64,000 bases of DNA from Sideroxydans sp. (GCA_027310665.1 DAIDAJ010000047.1:21590-85589); one strand, 5' to 3'; numbered from the stretch's first letter, positions 20,414-30,559 are shown. Notes: generated by a model from the letters alone, not told the origin. Made by a program: numbers and translations.

Positions 20414-21454
20414 TTTATCGATCCACTTCTGGTATTCGCCGCTGGTCACTCCGCTCACCCAATCGGTGTTATGCAGATACCATTCAACGGTTTTGCGCAG
20501 TCCGCTCTCGAAAGTCTCCCGGGGTTTCCAGCCCAGATCATGCGAGATCTTGGTGGCGTCGATCGCATAACGCTTGTCGTGACCGGGGCGGTCGGCAACA
20601 TAGGTGATGAGTCTGTTGTGCGGCGCACCTTGCGGGCGCAGTTCGTCCAAAGTCTTGCAGATAGTTTGTACCACTTCCAGGTTGGTCTTTTCGTTCCAGC
20701 CGCCGATGTTGTAGGTCTCGCCTAATTTGCCCTTCTCGAGCACAAGACGCAAAGCCCGCGCGTGGTCGTCCACATACAGCCAGTCGCGGATATTGTCGCC
20801 CTTGCCGTAAATGGGCAGCGGCTTCGCATTGACCGCGTTCAGGATCACAAGCGGGATCAGTTTTTCAGGAAAGTGGTAGGGGCCGTAGTTGTTGGAACAG
20901 TTGGTGGTCACCACCGGAAAACCGTAAGTATGATGCCACGCACGCACCAGGTGATCGGAGGATGCCTTGCTGGCGGAATAAGGCGAGTTGGGCTCGTAGG
21001 CCGTTTCCTCGGTGAAGAAGCCGGTCTCGCCCAAGCTGCCATATACCTCGTCCGTCGAAATATGGTGGAAACGGAAGCCCGCTTTACGCTGCGCATCCAG
21101 ACCGTTCCAGTAGTTGCGGGCGGACTCGAGCAGAATATAAGTGCCTACAATATTGGTCTGAATGAAATCCGCCGGACCGCTGATGGAACGGTCGACATGG
21201 GACTCGGCGGCCAAATGCATCACGGCATCCGGCTGGTGTTCGCCAAATACGCGTGCCATTTCGGCGGCGTCGCAAATATCCACCTGTTCGAAACGGTAAC
21301 GGGGATTGTCCGACACCGTGGCCAGTGACTGCAGATTGCCCGCATAGGTCAGCTTGTCGACGTTGACAACGCTGGAATCGGTATCGTTAATGAACTGCCG
21401 AATGACGGCAGAGCCGATGAATCCGGCGCCGCCGGTAACGAGGATTTTTTTCAT
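20384..21454 (-). CDS. rfbB: dTDP-glucose 4,6-dehydratase
   Basis: A 356-residue extended SDR that forms dTDP-4-keto-6-deoxyglucose, the shared precursor for rhamnose and for Fuc4NAc (see the wecE- and wecD-like genes). Motifs are [41 protein letters not shown] and the catalytic [15 protein letters not shown] with YxxxK. The start overlaps the waaA stop by four bases. The C-terminus after KQY (RVLSAES) comes from the inserted heptamer repeat, so the native end has been replaced. Confidence 0.97.
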   Translation of the reverse strand: MKKILVTGGAGFIGSAVIRQFINDTDSSVVNVDKLTYAGNLQSLATVSDNPRYRFEQVDICDAAEMARVFGEHQPDAVMHLAAESHVDRSISGPADFIQTNIVGTYILLESARNYWNGLDAQRKAGFRFHHISTDEVYGSLGETGFFTEETAYEPNSPYSASKASSDHLVRAWHHTYGFPVVTTNCSNNYGPYHFPEKLIPLVILNAVNAKPLPIYGKGDNIRDWLYVDDHARALRLVLEKGKLGETYNIGGWNEKTNLEVVQTICKTLDELRPQGAPHNRLITYVADRPGHDKRYAIDATKISHDLGWKPRETFESGLRKTVEWYLHNTDWVSGVTSGEYQKWIDKQYRVLSAES

Positions 21455-22764
21455 GGCGCTGATTTTACCTGACTGGAAACCATTTTGTTATACAGAGCAT
21501 GATCAAGCGCTAAAGCAATATGCGCCATCGCATGTTTCGTTGCGCCCCGATTGTTACTGACGAACTGTTTGCCGGCCTCTCCCATTTGCTCCATCCGTTT
21601 GATGTCGTGCATGAGCACATTCAGTTGCTGCACGAAATCGTCCGCATGCGTGACTTGAACCGCCGCGCCGTTCGCTACGGCAAGTTCCGTTGCCTGCCCA
21701 AAGTTATAAGTATGCGGCCCGATCAACAAGGGTGTGCCGACCGCGCAAGCTTCGATCAGGTTCTGTCCGCCAAAAGGAAGCAGGCTGCCGCCGATGAATG
21801 CGAGATCGCAAGAAGCGTAATAAGCGAACATCTCTCCCATGCTGTCGCCCAGCACCACCTGCGTGTGCGGGGAAACGGCTTCATTTGCGCTTCGGCGCTG
21901 CATGTGCAAACCATGCTTTTCGACCAGACTGGCAACTTCATCGAACCGCTGTGGATGTCGCGGAACGATCACGACCAGCAGGCGCTCGATCTGCTGGCTT
22001 CGCAAGGCATCAAGCAACAGTTCCTCTTCGCCTTCGCGAGTGCTGGCAAGGAGCAGGACAGGGCGCATTCCGAACAAGGCACGGAAATGCGTGCCCAGTT
22101 CCAGCATCGCGGCAGGCGGCGTGATGTCGAATTTAAGATTGCCCATCACCGGCACCGCCCTGTTGGACAGGCTGGCAAGCCGGGTGGCATCGTCCTCTGT
22201 CTGGGCTGAAATCAGAAACAGTTCATGCAAGCTCATGCGGGCAAGTTTGGGAAAACGCGCATAACTGCGGGCGGACTTTTCCGACAGCCGTGCATTGAGC
22301 AATAAAATCGGAACAGCCTCGGCATGACAGGTATGGATAAGGTTGAACCAGATCTCGGTTTCCAGCAGCACGCCGATGCGTGGCCGGAAATGACGCAGGA
22401 AGCGTTTTACGGCAAAAGGATAATCGTAGGGCAGGTACACTCGAATCACATCGTCGCCAAAGAGCTGCTCGCCGGCTGCGCGCCCAGTGGGAGTGGTGTG
22501 GCTGAGCAGTATCTGGTGATCGGGATAACGTGCGCGCAAACTCTGAACCAGCGTGACCGCCGCGCGGGTTTCGCCGACCGACACCGTGTGCAGCCATATG
22601 ACAGGCTTGTCGCAACTCACCTCGTAGCGCCCAAAGCGTTCGCCGACATGCTTCAGATACTCCGGCTGCTTGCGCGAACGCCAATACAAATGAAAAAAGG
22701 CATAGGGCAGTAACAGCCAAAGCAAAGCGGTGTAAGCAAACTTCGAGTCTATGAGCTTCTTCAT
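21451..22764 (-). CDS. waaA: 3-deoxy-D-manno-octulosonic acid (Kdo) transferase
   Basis: A 437-residue GT30 enzyme that adds Kdo to lipid IVA at the inner face of the cytoplasmic membrane. One N-terminal membrane anchor ([20 protein letters not shown]) is followed by the first Rossmann domain ([28 protein letters not shown] with the catalytic Glu) and the second domain ([32 protein letters not shown]). It overlaps the upstream heptosyltransferase and the downstream rfbB by four bases each. Length is normal. Confidence 0.96.
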   Translation of the reverse strand: MKKLIDSKFAYTALLWLLLPYAFFHLYWRSRKQPEYLKHVGERFGRYEVSCDKPVIWLHTVSVGETRAAVTLVQSLRARYPDHQILLSHTTPTGRAAGEQLFGDDVIRVYLPYDYPFAVKRFLRHFRPRIGVLLETEIWFNLIHTCHAEAVPILLLNARLSEKSARSYARFPKLARMSLHELFLISAQTEDDATRLASLSNRAVPVMGNLKFDITPPAAMLELGTHFRALFGMRPVLLLASTREGEEELLLDALRSQQIERLLVVIVPRHPQRFDEVASLVEKHGLHMQRRSANEAVSPHTQVVLGDSMGEMFAYYASCDLAFIGGSLLPFGGQNLIEACAVGTPLLIGPHTYNFGQATELAVANGAAVQVTHADDFVQQLNVLMHDIKRMEQMGEAGKQFVSNNRGATKHAMAHIALALDHALYNKMVSSQVKSAP

Positions 22765-23843
22765 GCGTGCTGACCCAATACCTTATCCAGTTGTGACATG
22801 ACGTCGGCGACCGCTATCAGGGACATCGCCCCGGGATGATGAACCCTGGTGTTCCACGGGAGTTTATCGGCGTCCTTTCCAAGATACACATTGACTGCTT
22901 GAGGATAGCGATCCACACAGTACTCCAGTTGTCTGTACGGTCCGCTCAATTCGGGCGAAGCAACCGCATAAAGGCCTATAACGGGCGTGTTCATCGCTCT
23001 GGCGATATGCACCGAGCCGGTATCCGGCGCGATCAGCACATCGACGAGGCCCAGCAACGCTGCGAGTTGCTTGGGCGTGGATTTGCCACAAAGATCGACC
23101 GTGTAGCCGGGAGCAAGCTGTGCGAGGCGTTCGCATAACGACAGCTCCGCGGCGGAGCTTCCGCCGGAAAGAACCACGCCGCATTTCCAGCGCGCAATAA
23201 CCAGTTTTACCAGCTCCTCGTAACGTTCCGGCAACCAGTTGCGTTCGGTCTTGCTTGAATGGGGGTGGATCGCTACCCAGGGCTTTGGCAACTTCTTCAA
23301 TTGCTCATGTGCCCATTCAAGGTCAGTCGAACCGACCGGCAAATTCCAGTCGGCCGAAACTGGCTTACCGGTCAATGTCTCGACGAAGGACAAAAAACTG
23401 TCCATCAAGTGCGAATCAGCGAAGGGAATGCGGCGATTGCAGAACAACCACTGGCCTTCCCGGGCGCGAGCGCGGTCAAAGCCGATCTTGACGGGGGCAT
23501 GCAGGGCAGGATAGAGCAAATTGATGCGCAGATTGGCCTGCATCGCCAGAACCACATCAAAACGGCGTTGGCGGAACGCGCGATAAAAGGCAACGTAGTC
23601 CGCCAAGGAGCGCGGTTTATCAAATACCTCGAACTGCACACCTTCCATACCTTTTAGTAAAGCGTAAGTTAACGGACTGGTGATCCAGGTAACCTTTGCG
23701 GCAGGCAGGCACTGCTGCAACGCGCGCACCGCAGCCGACACCAGGACCACATCGCCCAGTGCGGAAAAACGGACGATGGCAATGTGCAAATCAGGTTTAA
23801 AGGGCTCAGTCACTGGCGGTAAGCGTATATAAGACTTCGCCAT
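22761..23843 (-). CDS. GT9 family lipopolysaccharide heptosyltransferase
   Basis: A 360-residue glycosyltransferase family 9 protein. The N-domain starts IAIVRFSALGDVVLVSAAVRAL, and the donor domain shows AIHPHSSKTERNWLPERYEEL, LSGGSSAAEL, DLCGKSTPKQLAALL and IAPDTGSVHIARAMNTPVIGLYA. It should add heptose to the Kdo core. It resembles WaaC or WaaF, but the sequence alone does not decide which. The start at 23843 is chosen because the longer reading frame (to 23948) runs across the divergent promoter of the MarR-type gene. It leads the waa-rfb operon. Confidence 0.9.
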   Translation of the reverse strand: MAKSYIRLPPVTEPFKPDLHIAIVRFSALGDVVLVSAAVRALQQCLPAAKVTWITSPLTYALLKGMEGVQFEVFDKPRSLADYVAFYRAFRQRRFDVVLAMQANLRINLLYPALHAPVKIGFDRARAREGQWLFCNRRIPFADSHLMDSFLSFVETLTGKPVSADWNLPVGSTDLEWAHEQLKKLPKPWVAIHPHSSKTERNWLPERYEELVKLVIARWKCGVVLSGGSSAAELSLCERLAQLAPGYTVDLCGKSTPKQLAALLGLVDVLIAPDTGSVHIARAMNTPVIGLYAVASPELSGPYRQLEYCVDRYPQAVNVYLGKDADKLPWNTRVHHPGAMSLIAVADVMSQLDKVLGQHA

Positions 23844-23869
23844 TGTAACGAAACCAGCCGCCAGATAAC

Positions 23870-23898
23870 TTGACACTATATATATGGCCTGCTGTAAT
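23870..23898 (+). promoter_or_regulatory. Sigma-70 promoter of the EPS/O-antigen operon
   Basis: A consensus -35 box TTGACA (23870-23875), a 17-base spacer and TGTAAT (23893-23898). Transcription would start near 23905 and serve the regulator and the long operon behind it. It rules out the upstream ATG at 23897 as a start. Confidence 0.75.
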
Positions 23899-23904
23899 GC
23901 GCAC

Positions 23905-23921
23905 CGTTCACCGATTGAACG
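23905..23921. promoter_or_regulatory. Dyad operator candidate at the EPS operon start site
   Basis: A perfect inverted repeat CGTTCA-N5-TGAACG sits right at the predicted transcription start, nine bases before the regulator's ATG. Position and symmetry suit autoregulation by the MarR-type protein. Confidence 0.55.
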
Positions 23922-23929
23922 CACTACCC

Positions 23930-24277
23930 ATGCTAGACGAAACCACACATTACGGTCTGCTCAAGACCCTGGAAGAGAATCCCGGACTTTCGCAAAGAGA
24001 TTTGGCGAAAAGGCTGGGCGTCAGCCTTGGAAAAATCAATTACTGCCTCAACGCCTTGGTAGCGAAGGGCAGCGTCAAGATCAACAACTTCCGCAACAGC
24101 GACAACAAACTGGCCTACGCCTATCTGCTCACGCCGAGCGGCGTTGAACAAAAAGCGCGAATGACAGTGGAATTTCTGCAAGTCAAAGTTCAGGAATATG
24201 AACGCCTGCGCGCGGAAATAGAAGAACTGAAGCGTGAAGCTGAGCAAAAAGGTCTGCTGGAGAATACACATGAGTAA
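23930..24277 (+). CDS. MarR family EPS-associated transcriptional regulator
   Basis: A 115-residue winged-helix protein. The DNA-binding part is LLKTLEENPGLSQRDLAKRLGVSLGKINYCLNALVAKGSVK, followed by a wing (NFRNSDNKLAYAYLLTPSGVEQKA) and a C-terminal coiled helix (EYERLRAEIEELKREAE). It matches the small regulators that head exopolysaccharide clusters in Betaproteobacteria. The start at 23930 is set by the promoter at 23870-23898. Its stop overlaps the manC start by eight bases. Likely role: control of this operon. Confidence 0.88.
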   Translation: MLDETTHYGLLKTLEENPGLSQRDLAKRLGVSLGKINYCLNALVAKGSVKINNFRNSDNKLAYAYLLTPSGVEQKARMTVEFLQVKVQEYERLRAEIEELKREAEQKGLLENTHE

Positions 24278-25778
24278 TCAGGTATATGCCGTTATTCTGG
24301 CAGGCGGAAGCGGAAGCCGGTTGTGGCCGCTTTCCAGGCAACATCTACCCAAGCAATTTCTGGCACTGGACGGCGAGTTTTCATTGTTGAAAACCACGAT
24401 CAATCGTCTGATGCCGACGATAGGCGAAAAGAATGTATTGATCGTCACCCAGGAGGCGCTGGCCAAGGGCGAGGCATATCATGCCTTGCTACCCTATCAA
24501 TCGCTTTTCGAGCCGATCGGCCGTAACACCGCGCCGGCCATCGCCATTGCCGCGGCGTATCTTGTGGCTGAAGGTAAGGATCCGGTCATGGTGGTGCTGC
24601 CTGCCGACCACGTCATCAAAGACGAAGCGGGCTTCCGCAAGCATCTGGACACCGCCATCCAGGCAGCGCAAAGCGGCAAACTGGTGACTTTCGGCATCCA
24701 GCCGACCCGGCCAGACACCGGATTCGGTTATATCAAAACAACAGCACCGGGGACTGAGGAACGAGGACTGAGTGGAGAAGCGGGAATCGGCTTTACTCAG
24801 CACCCAGCACTCAGCACTCAGGACAGTGCTTCTCAGCACTCAGCACCCAGCACTCAGTCCTGTGTTTTGGACGTGGAACGGTTCACCGAAAAACCCGACC
24901 TGATTACTGCCCAGGCTTTCCTGAAAGAGGGCGGCTATTACTGGAACTCCGGCATGTTCGTCTGGCGCGCGTCGGTGATCCTTGCCGAGATACAACGGCA
25001 CTTGCCCGCGGTCTATCAGATCGTGCAAGCCATCATTGCCGAAACCCGTGCGGGCACAGCTTTCCAGAAGTCCCTGGAAAAACATTTCGCCGCGATGCCG
25101 TCGATCTCGATTGACTACGGTGTGCTGGAAAAATCGGACAATGTTTCCCTCATTCCCTGCGACATCGGCTGGAACGACGTAGGCAGCTGGCAGGCAGTAC
25201 ACGAGATTTCGAACAAGGACGAAAGCGGCAATGCGCTGCAAGGCAATGTCATCGCAGTAGATTGCAAAAACAGCCTGATCCGAGCCGAAAAGCGACTGGT
25301 GGCCGCCATCGGTGTGGAAGACCTGTGCGTGATCGAAACCGCAGACGCGGTACTGATCTCGAAAAACGACCAGACACAGCGAGTACGCGAAGTGGTGGAT
25401 GCGTTGCAGGAAAAAGGCGCGACCGAGCATGTCTACCACACCAAAGTGAATCGTCCGTGGGGCAGCTATACCGTGCTGGAAGAAGATCCGGAAGGCTTCA
25501 AACTGAAACGAATCGAAGTTGCGCCGGGCGCGCGACTGAGCCTGCAAAGCCATCGCCAGCGCTCCGAGCACTGGGTCGTTGTGTCGGGCACCGCCACCGT
25601 AACCAACGGCGAAGAAGTCATCACCGTTTACAAGAACCAAAGCACCTACATACCGATAGGAACGAAGCACCGCCTGGAAAATCTCGGCAAGGAACCGCTG
25701 CACATCGTAGAAATACAGGTCGGTGAATATCTGGGCGAAGACGATATTCAACGTTATGAAGATAACTACGGCAGGTAA
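24270..25778 (+). CDS. manC: Mannose-1-phosphate guanylyltransferase / mannose-6-phosphate isomerase
   Basis: A 502-residue bifunctional enzyme that makes GDP-mannose. The nucleotidyltransferase half has [32 protein letters not shown] and YYWNSGMF. The C-terminal cupin isomerase half has [26 protein letters not shown] and [12 protein letters not shown]. About 40 residues (about 159-198, between GYIKT and VLDVERF) are low-complexity and encoded by ACTCAGC heptamer repeats, making it some 25 residues longer than usual. The frame is kept, so it may remain active. GDP-mannose feeds gmd next door. Confidence 0.95.
   Translation: MSNQVYAVILAGGSGSRLWPLSRQHLPKQFLALDGEFSLLKTTINRLMPTIGEKNVLIVTQEALAKGEAYHALLPYQSLFEPIGRNTAPAIAIAAAYLVAEGKDPVMVVLPADHVIKDEAGFRKHLDTAIQAAQSGKLVTFGIQPTRPDTGFGYIKTTAPGTEERGLSGEAGIGFTQHPALSTQDSASQHSAPSTQSCVLDVERFTEKPDLITAQAFLKEGGYYWNSGMFVWRASVILAEIQRHLPAVYQIVQAIIAETRAGTAFQKSLEKHFAAMPSISIDYGVLEKSDNVSLIPCDIGWNDVGSWQAVHEISNKDESGNALQGNVIAVDCKNSLIRAEKRLVAAIGVEDLCVIETADAVLISKNDQTQRVREVVDALQEKGATEHVYHTKVNRPWGSYTVLEEDPEGFKLKRIEVAPGARLSLQSHRQRSEHWVVVSGTATVTNGEEVITVYKNQSTYIPIGTKHRLENLGKEPLHIVEIQVGEYLGEDDIQRYEDNYGR
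24744..24864. repeat. Heptamer repeat array inserted in frame within manC
   Basis: Units such as ACTCAGC, ACCCAGC and ACTCAGG are clustered at 24796-24864, with inverted GGACTGAG units at 24747-24772. The family is the same as at the ends of the element at 19963-20413. It encodes the Ser/Thr/Gln/His-rich insert of ManC. Confidence 0.88.
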
Positions 25779-25801
25779 TCAAAAATTTTGAAAGGGTTGA
25801 A

Positions 25802-26896
25802 ATGAGCAAAACCAAAAAGGTCGCATTGATTACCGGCGTCACCGGGCAGGACGGCGCCTACCTCTCCGAATTGCTGCTGGACAAGGGTTATGAGGTGCAT
25901 GGTCTCAAGCGCCGCAGTTCATTGTTCAACACGGCGCGCATCGACCACCTGTTCCATGACGTGCACGAAAAGGGCAAACCGTTCTTCCTGCATCACGGAG
26001 ATATGACCGACTCGTCCAGCCTGACGCATATCATCCAGAAAGTGCAGCCCGACGAAATATATAACCTGGCTGCACAAAGTCACGTTGCGGTGTCGTTCGA
26101 GGAGCCGGAATATACGGCCAATTCCGATGCACTAGGCTCGCTGCGCATCCTGGAAGCGATCCGCATCCTCGGTTTAGCCAAGAAAACCCGTTTCTATCAA
26201 GCCTCCACTTCCGAACTGTATGGCCTGGTGCAAGAGACACCGCAAAAGGAGACCACCCCGTTCTATCCGCGCAGTCCCTATGCTGTAGCCAAGCTCTACG
26301 CTTACTGGATCACAGTCAACTACCGCGAAGCCTATGGCATCTACGCCTGCAACGGCATCCTGTTCAACCATGAATCGCCGATCCGCGGCGAAACTTTTGT
26401 CACGCGAAAGATAACCCGCGCCCTGGCGCGCATCAAACTCGGCCTGCAGGAATGTCTGTACCTGGGCAACCTGAATTCGCTGCGCGACTGGGGCCACGCC
26501 AAAGACTACGTCGAGATGCAGTGGCTGATGCTGCAACAGGACAAACCGGAAGATTTCGTCATTGCCACCGGCGTGCAATACAGCGTGCGCGATTTCGTGA
26601 ATGCGGCAGCCAGAGAGCTTGGCATGTCCATCACATGGAAGGGTGACGGTGTGGAAGAAAAAGGCTATGACGCCTCCGGAAAATGTATCGTGGCGGTCGA
26701 CCCGCGATATTTCCGTCCTACCGAAGTCGAAACCTTGCTGGGTGACGCCAGCAAGGCAAAGAACAAACTCGGCTGGTCACCCAGGATCACTTTCGATGAA
26801 CTGGTCAGCGAGATGGTGCGCGAAGACCTTAAAGGTGCGGAGCGCGATGAACTCGTGAAAAAGCATGGCTATTCGGCTTTCAATCCGCACGAGTAA
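25802..26896 (+). CDS. gmd: GDP-mannose 4,6-dehydratase
   Basis: A 364-residue extended SDR that forms GDP-4-keto-6-deoxy-D-mannose. Motifs are [62 protein letters not shown], and the catalytic [24 protein letters not shown]. Length and all motifs are typical. It lies between manC and the fcl/colC-like gene, so its product should feed the colitose or fucose branch. Confidence 0.97.
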   Translation: MSKTKKVALITGVTGQDGAYLSELLLDKGYEVHGLKRRSSLFNTARIDHLFHDVHEKGKPFFLHHGDMTDSSSLTHIIQKVQPDEIYNLAAQSHVAVSFEEPEYTANSDALGSLRILEAIRILGLAKKTRFYQASTSELYGLVQETPQKETTPFYPRSPYAVAKLYAYWITVNYREAYGIYACNGILFNHESPIRGETFVTRKITRALARIKLGLQECLYLGNLNSLRDWGHAKDYVEMQWLMLQQDKPEDFVIATGVQYSVRDFVNAAARELGMSITWKGDGVEEKGYDASGKCIVAVDPRYFRPTEVETLLGDASKAKNKLGWSPRITFDELVSEMVREDLKGAERDELVKKHGYSAFNPHE

Positions 26897-26908
26897 GCGT
26901 TGATCAGA

Positions 26909-27841
26909 ATGAGCAAGATTCGAATACTGCTGACTGGGGGCGGTGGAATGGTTGGGCGCAACGTGCTCGAGCATTCTGAAATCGGGGATTTTGAAATTCT
27001 CGCGCCACGTAGCAATGAGCTGGATTTGCGCGACTTCGACGCCGTGACATCATATTTGAATACACACCGCCCGGATATGTTGATCCATGCAGCAGGAAAA
27101 GTGGGTGGCATCCAGGCCAACATGCGCGAGCCGGTGAGCTTTCTGATGGACAACCTCGATATGGGGCGAAATATAGTCTGGGCGGCACATGAGGTCGGCA
27201 TCAAGCGGCTGATCAATCTTGGAAGCTCCTGCATGTATCCGCGCAATCACTCTGAGCCGTTGCGCGAAGAGATGGTGCTAAAAGGCGAACTGGAACCAAC
27301 CAACGAAGGCTATGCGCTGGCAAAGGTGGTGACGGCACGGCTATGTGAATACATCATGCGCGAGGACGCGAGCTACCAGTACAAGACGCTCATTCCCTGC
27401 AATATCTACGGCCGTCATGACAAATTCGATCCGGCACATTCGCATCTCGTGCCGGCAATCATCCATAAAGTTCATCAGGCCAAGCAAAGCGGACAGGAAA
27501 CTGTCGAGATATGGGGAGACGGGACTGCGCGGCGCGAATTCATGTATGCCGGCGACCTGGCTGATGCAGTTGTACGCGCGGTAAGAAATTTCGACTCGTT
27601 GCCCGGCTACATGAACGTCGGACTGGGCCACGACCATACAATCAATGAGTATTACCAGGCAGCGGCCGATGTGATGGGCTACACCGGTGAATTCGTCCAT
27701 GACCTCAGCAAACCTGTCGGCATGGCGCGCAAGCTGGTGAGCGTCGAGCGACAGCTTGCCTGGGGTTGGAAAGCGCAACACGGGTTGCGCGAAGGAATTG
27801 AAAAAACGTACAGCTATTATTTGAAGGAGCACCAGCAATGA
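26909..27841 (+). CDS. GDP-L-colitose synthase (ColC)-like / GDP-L-fucose synthase family
   Basis: A 310-residue epimerase-reductase of the Fcl family. It has ILLTGGGGMVGRNVLEH, AGKVGGIQANMREPV, LGSSCMYPRN, LKGELEPTNEGYALAKV with the YxxxK pair, NIYGRHDKFDP and WGDGTARREFMYAGDLAD. The next gene is a ColD-type 3-dehydratase, so the most likely substrate is GDP-4-keto-3,6-dideoxymannose, giving GDP-L-colitose; GDP-fucose synthesis is the alternative. The ATG at 26909 is preferred over an upstream in-frame TTG. Its stop overlaps colD by four bases. Confidence 0.88.
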   Translation: MSKIRILLTGGGGMVGRNVLEHSEIGDFEILAPRSNELDLRDFDAVTSYLNTHRPDMLIHAAGKVGGIQANMREPVSFLMDNLDMGRNIVWAAHEVGIKRLINLGSSCMYPRNHSEPLREEMVLKGELEPTNEGYALAKVVTARLCEYIMREDASYQYKTLIPCNIYGRHDKFDPAHSHLVPAIIHKVHQAKQSGQETVEIWGDGTARREFMYAGDLADAVVRAVRNFDSLPGYMNVGLGHDHTINEYYQAAADVMGYTGEFVHDLSKPVGMARKLVSVERQLAWGWKAQHGLREGIEKTYSYYLKEHQQ

Positions 27842-29007
27842 GTTTCAAGTTTCCATTAGCCACTGCCTCTTGGGACAAGGAAGAGATCGATGCAATGCAG
27901 CGGGTTATTGCATCCGGGAAGTTCACGATGGGTGCAAACGTAAAATCCTTTGAGAACGATTTTGCGGCGTTTGCGGGGAGCAAGCATAGTGTAATGGTCA
28001 ACTCCGGTTCTTCGGCAAATCTGCTGATTGTGGCGGCGCTGTTCTATACAAAGAATCCGGAATTGAAATTGAAGCGCGGCGACGAGGTGATCGTACCTGC
28101 CGTGTCGTGGAGTACAACCTACTATCCCCTGTATCAATACGGCCTGAAGATCAAATTTGTCGATATCGACCTGCACACCTTGAACTACGATCTCGATCAA
28201 CTGGAAGGGGCCGTCACGGATAAAACGCGCGCCATCATGGCAGTAAATCTTCTCGGCAACCCGAACGATTTCGCACGTATCCAGCAGATCATCGGAAAAA
28301 GAAGAATTGTGCTGATTGAAGATAACTGCGAATCCATGGGGGCCACTTACCAAGGCAAGCAGGCAGGAACATTTGGTGTGATGGGCAGTTTCAGCTCATT
28401 CTTTAGCCATCACATATCAACGATGGAAGGCGGACTCATCGTTACCGATGATGAGGAGCTCTACCACATTCTGTTATCGCTACGGGCTCACGGCTGGACT
28501 CGCAATCTACCCAAACACAATCTTGTATGCGGCGAGAAAAGCGATGACCCCTTCGAGGAGTCCTGGCGATTCGTGCTTCCAGGCTACAACGTGCGTCCGT
28601 TAGAGCTGGAGGGAGCGCTCGGTGTGGAACAAGTTAAGCGCTTACCCAAGCTGATCGAAGAACGCCGAAAGAACGGCCAATTGCTGCAAGCGACGTTGGA
28701 AAACCATCCCGACATCATCATCCAGAGGGAAATTGGAAAAAGCAGTTGGTTTGGTTTCAGTCTGGTAATTCGGCCGGATAGCAAATTGACGCGTCACGAA
28801 TTGGTGGCGAAGCTAAACGTCCTGGGCTTCGAGTGTCGGCCGATTGTTGCCGGAAATTTTGCCAAAAACGAGGTGGTCAAATATTTTGACTCGGAAGTAC
28901 ACGGCGCGCTGAAGAATGCGGATCATATTGACCAAAACGGTTTGTTCGTGGGCAATCATCACTTCCCTATGCCCGAAGCCTTTGCTGAGCTTGGCAAACT
29001 TGCCTGA
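27838..29007 (+). CDS. colD: GDP-4-keto-6-deoxy-D-mannose 3-dehydratase (ColD)
   Basis: A 389-residue protein of the DegT/DnrJ/EryC1/StrS aminotransferase fold. The Schiff-base lysine is replaced by histidine: FSSFFSHHISTMEGG (His191/His192) stands where aminotransferases have TKNITTGEGG. This replacement marks the PMP-dependent 3-dehydratases ColD and E1. Other matching stretches are VPAVSWSTTYYPLYQYGLK, LLGNPNDF, EDNCESMGAT, LRAHGWTRNLPK and ECRPIVAGNF. It removes the C-3 hydroxyl on the way to GDP-colitose. Overlap with the preceding gene supports a joint pathway. Confidence 0.92.
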   Translation: MSFKFPLATASWDKEEIDAMQRVIASGKFTMGANVKSFENDFAAFAGSKHSVMVNSGSSANLLIVAALFYTKNPELKLKRGDEVIVPAVSWSTTYYPLYQYGLKIKFVDIDLHTLNYDLDQLEGAVTDKTRAIMAVNLLGNPNDFARIQQIIGKRRIVLIEDNCESMGATYQGKQAGTFGVMGSFSSFFSHHISTMEGGLIVTDDEELYHILLSLRAHGWTRNLPKHNLVCGEKSDDPFEESWRFVLPGYNVRPLELEGALGVEQVKRLPKLIEERRKNGQLLQATLENHPDIIIQREIGKSSWFGFSLVIRPDSKLTRHELVAKLNVLGFECRPIVAGNFAKNEVVKYFDSEVHGALKNADHIDQNGLFVGNHHFPMPEAFAELGKLA

Positions 29008-29019
29008 TCATGTTGCAGT

Positions 29020-30534
29020 ATGAGTCTTAGCCGAAATTTTATAGCGGGATTAACCAATTCAGTTTGGTCTGCACTGCTGGGCTTGGCGGTAGTGCCGACG
29101 TACATCAGATTTCTCGGTATCGAATCATATGGCCTGATCGGTTTCTTTGTGACTACACAGACCTTGCTTCAGCTTCTTGATATGGGTCTTGCGCCGACCA
29201 TTAATCGTGAGGTCGCGCGTTGTTCGGCATCTGGAAAGTTGAAAGAAGCGGGGAATTTGTTGCATACCCTCTCAGTTGTTTATTGGAGCATGGCGCTACT
29301 TATCGCATTGCTGACTGCGGCGCTTGCGCCACTGATTGCCGATCACTGGATTCAAGCAAAACAGCTAACACAGGACAATGTAGAACACGCCGTAATGCTG
29401 ATGGGATTAGTGATCGCCTGTCGCTGGCCGATTGGTTTGTATCAGGGCGCTTTAGTTGGGGCGCAACGATTGACTGTCTCAAGTGGCATCAATATGTTGA
29501 TGGCAACCATAGGTAGCTTGGGTGCGATTGCGATACTCGCATTTGTATCGCCGACGATACAGGCATTTTTTATTTGGCAGGCGAGCGTTGGCATCGTATA
29601 CGCAGCCACCATGCGCTGGGCAGCATGGCGCGTAATCGGTAGGTCAAGAGAAACAAAATTTGACGTTAATCAATTGAAAAGTATTTGGCGGTTTTCCGCA
29701 GGAATGACAGGAATCACGTTAATGGGACTGGTCTTCTCACAGATGGACAAGGTATTGCTGAGCAAATTTCTAAGTTTGGGAGAGTTTGCTCACTATATGT
29801 TGGCCACTACGATTGTCAGTGCCTTGTACGTGTTGGTTGGCGCAACGTACAACACAATATATCCGCGCTTCTCAGCGCTGATTGTCGGAGGGAATCTGGA
29901 AGAACTTGGCAAACTCTATCGGTTGAGCACGCGTTTGCTCGCAATCGTCTTGTTTCCTTCGGCGATGATACTTGCCGTTTTTGCGAAAGATCTGGTTCAG
30001 ATATGGACCGGAAATTTAGGCATGGCAGAAACGGTCGCGCCCATACTGGCTTTCCTTGCGATAGGCTCGGCATTGAATGGGATTATGTATATTCCGCACG
30101 CCATGCTCTTAGCCTTTGGAATGACAAAATTGCCTCTAATTATTAACGGAATTCTGATGATTGTTCAGCTCCCACTCATTGTGATACTTGCCTTGAAATA
30201 TGGCGCGTTGGGCGGTGCGCTAGCGTGGTTCACGCTTCACATACTTTATGTCTTGTTAGGCACATGGTTAACGCATAAACATGTCTATATTGGGTTGGCA
30301 AAAAAGTGGCTGTTCAATGATGTCGGCGTACCTCTTGGGTTATCAATATCAGGAGGATTGTTGGCTCAGTACTTATGCCAGAGCGGCGAGCTTTCCACAT
30401 ATGTGCAATTGGCAATTGGAGCCGGCATCGCGTTGTCTGTCGTGGTCGTAAGTCTATTGTTGACACCGCAGTTGCGGCTCTATGTCATTAGGCATCTGGG
30501 CGGCAAAGAAGCCGCCAATATCCGGCAAATATGA
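29020..30534 (+). CDS. Wzx-type polysaccharide flippase
   Basis: A 504-residue integral membrane protein with about 12-14 hydrophobic segments and the oligosaccharide-flippase layout. It starts SLSRNFIAGLTNSVWSALLGLAVVPTYIRFLGIESYGLIGFF. Mid-protein MDKVLLSKFLSLGEFAHYMLA is typical of the MATE-like Wzx group. It should move undecaprenyl-diphosphate-linked repeat units across the inner membrane. Like most Wzx genes it is AT-richer than its neighbours. It starts 12 bases after colD. Confidence 0.9.
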   Translation: MSLSRNFIAGLTNSVWSALLGLAVVPTYIRFLGIESYGLIGFFVTTQTLLQLLDMGLAPTINREVARCSASGKLKEAGNLLHTLSVVYWSMALLIALLTAALAPLIADHWIQAKQLTQDNVEHAVMLMGLVIACRWPIGLYQGALVGAQRLTVSSGINMLMATIGSLGAIAILAFVSPTIQAFFIWQASVGIVYAATMRWAAWRVIGRSRETKFDVNQLKSIWRFSAGMTGITLMGLVFSQMDKVLLSKFLSLGEFAHYMLATTIVSALYVLVGATYNTIYPRFSALIVGGNLEELGKLYRLSTRLLAIVLFPSAMILAVFAKDLVQIWTGNLGMAETVAPILAFLAIGSALNGIMYIPHAMLLAFGMTKLPLIINGILMIVQLPLIVILALKYGALGGALAWFTLHILYVLLGTWLTHKHVYIGLAKKWLFNDVGVPLGLSISGGLLAQYLCQSGELSTYVQLAIGAGIALSVVVVSLLLTPQLRLYVIRHLGGKEAANIRQI

Positions 30535-30559
30535 TTTCGGGGTCCATTGGGAGCGTGTG

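Noticed and set aside
23844..23905. JUMPstart/ops element for RfaH before the EPS operon
   Set aside because: No GGCGGTAG-type ops core was seen in the leader, which is also only about 25 bases long.
24744..24864. CRISPR-like array in manC
   Set aside because: The units are 7 bp, with no spacers of regular length and no cas genes; the stretch is coding.
27838..29007. Perosamine-type aminotransferase
   Set aside because: The fold is the same, but the PLP lysine is replaced by His in the ColD manner, so a transaminase reaction is unlikely.
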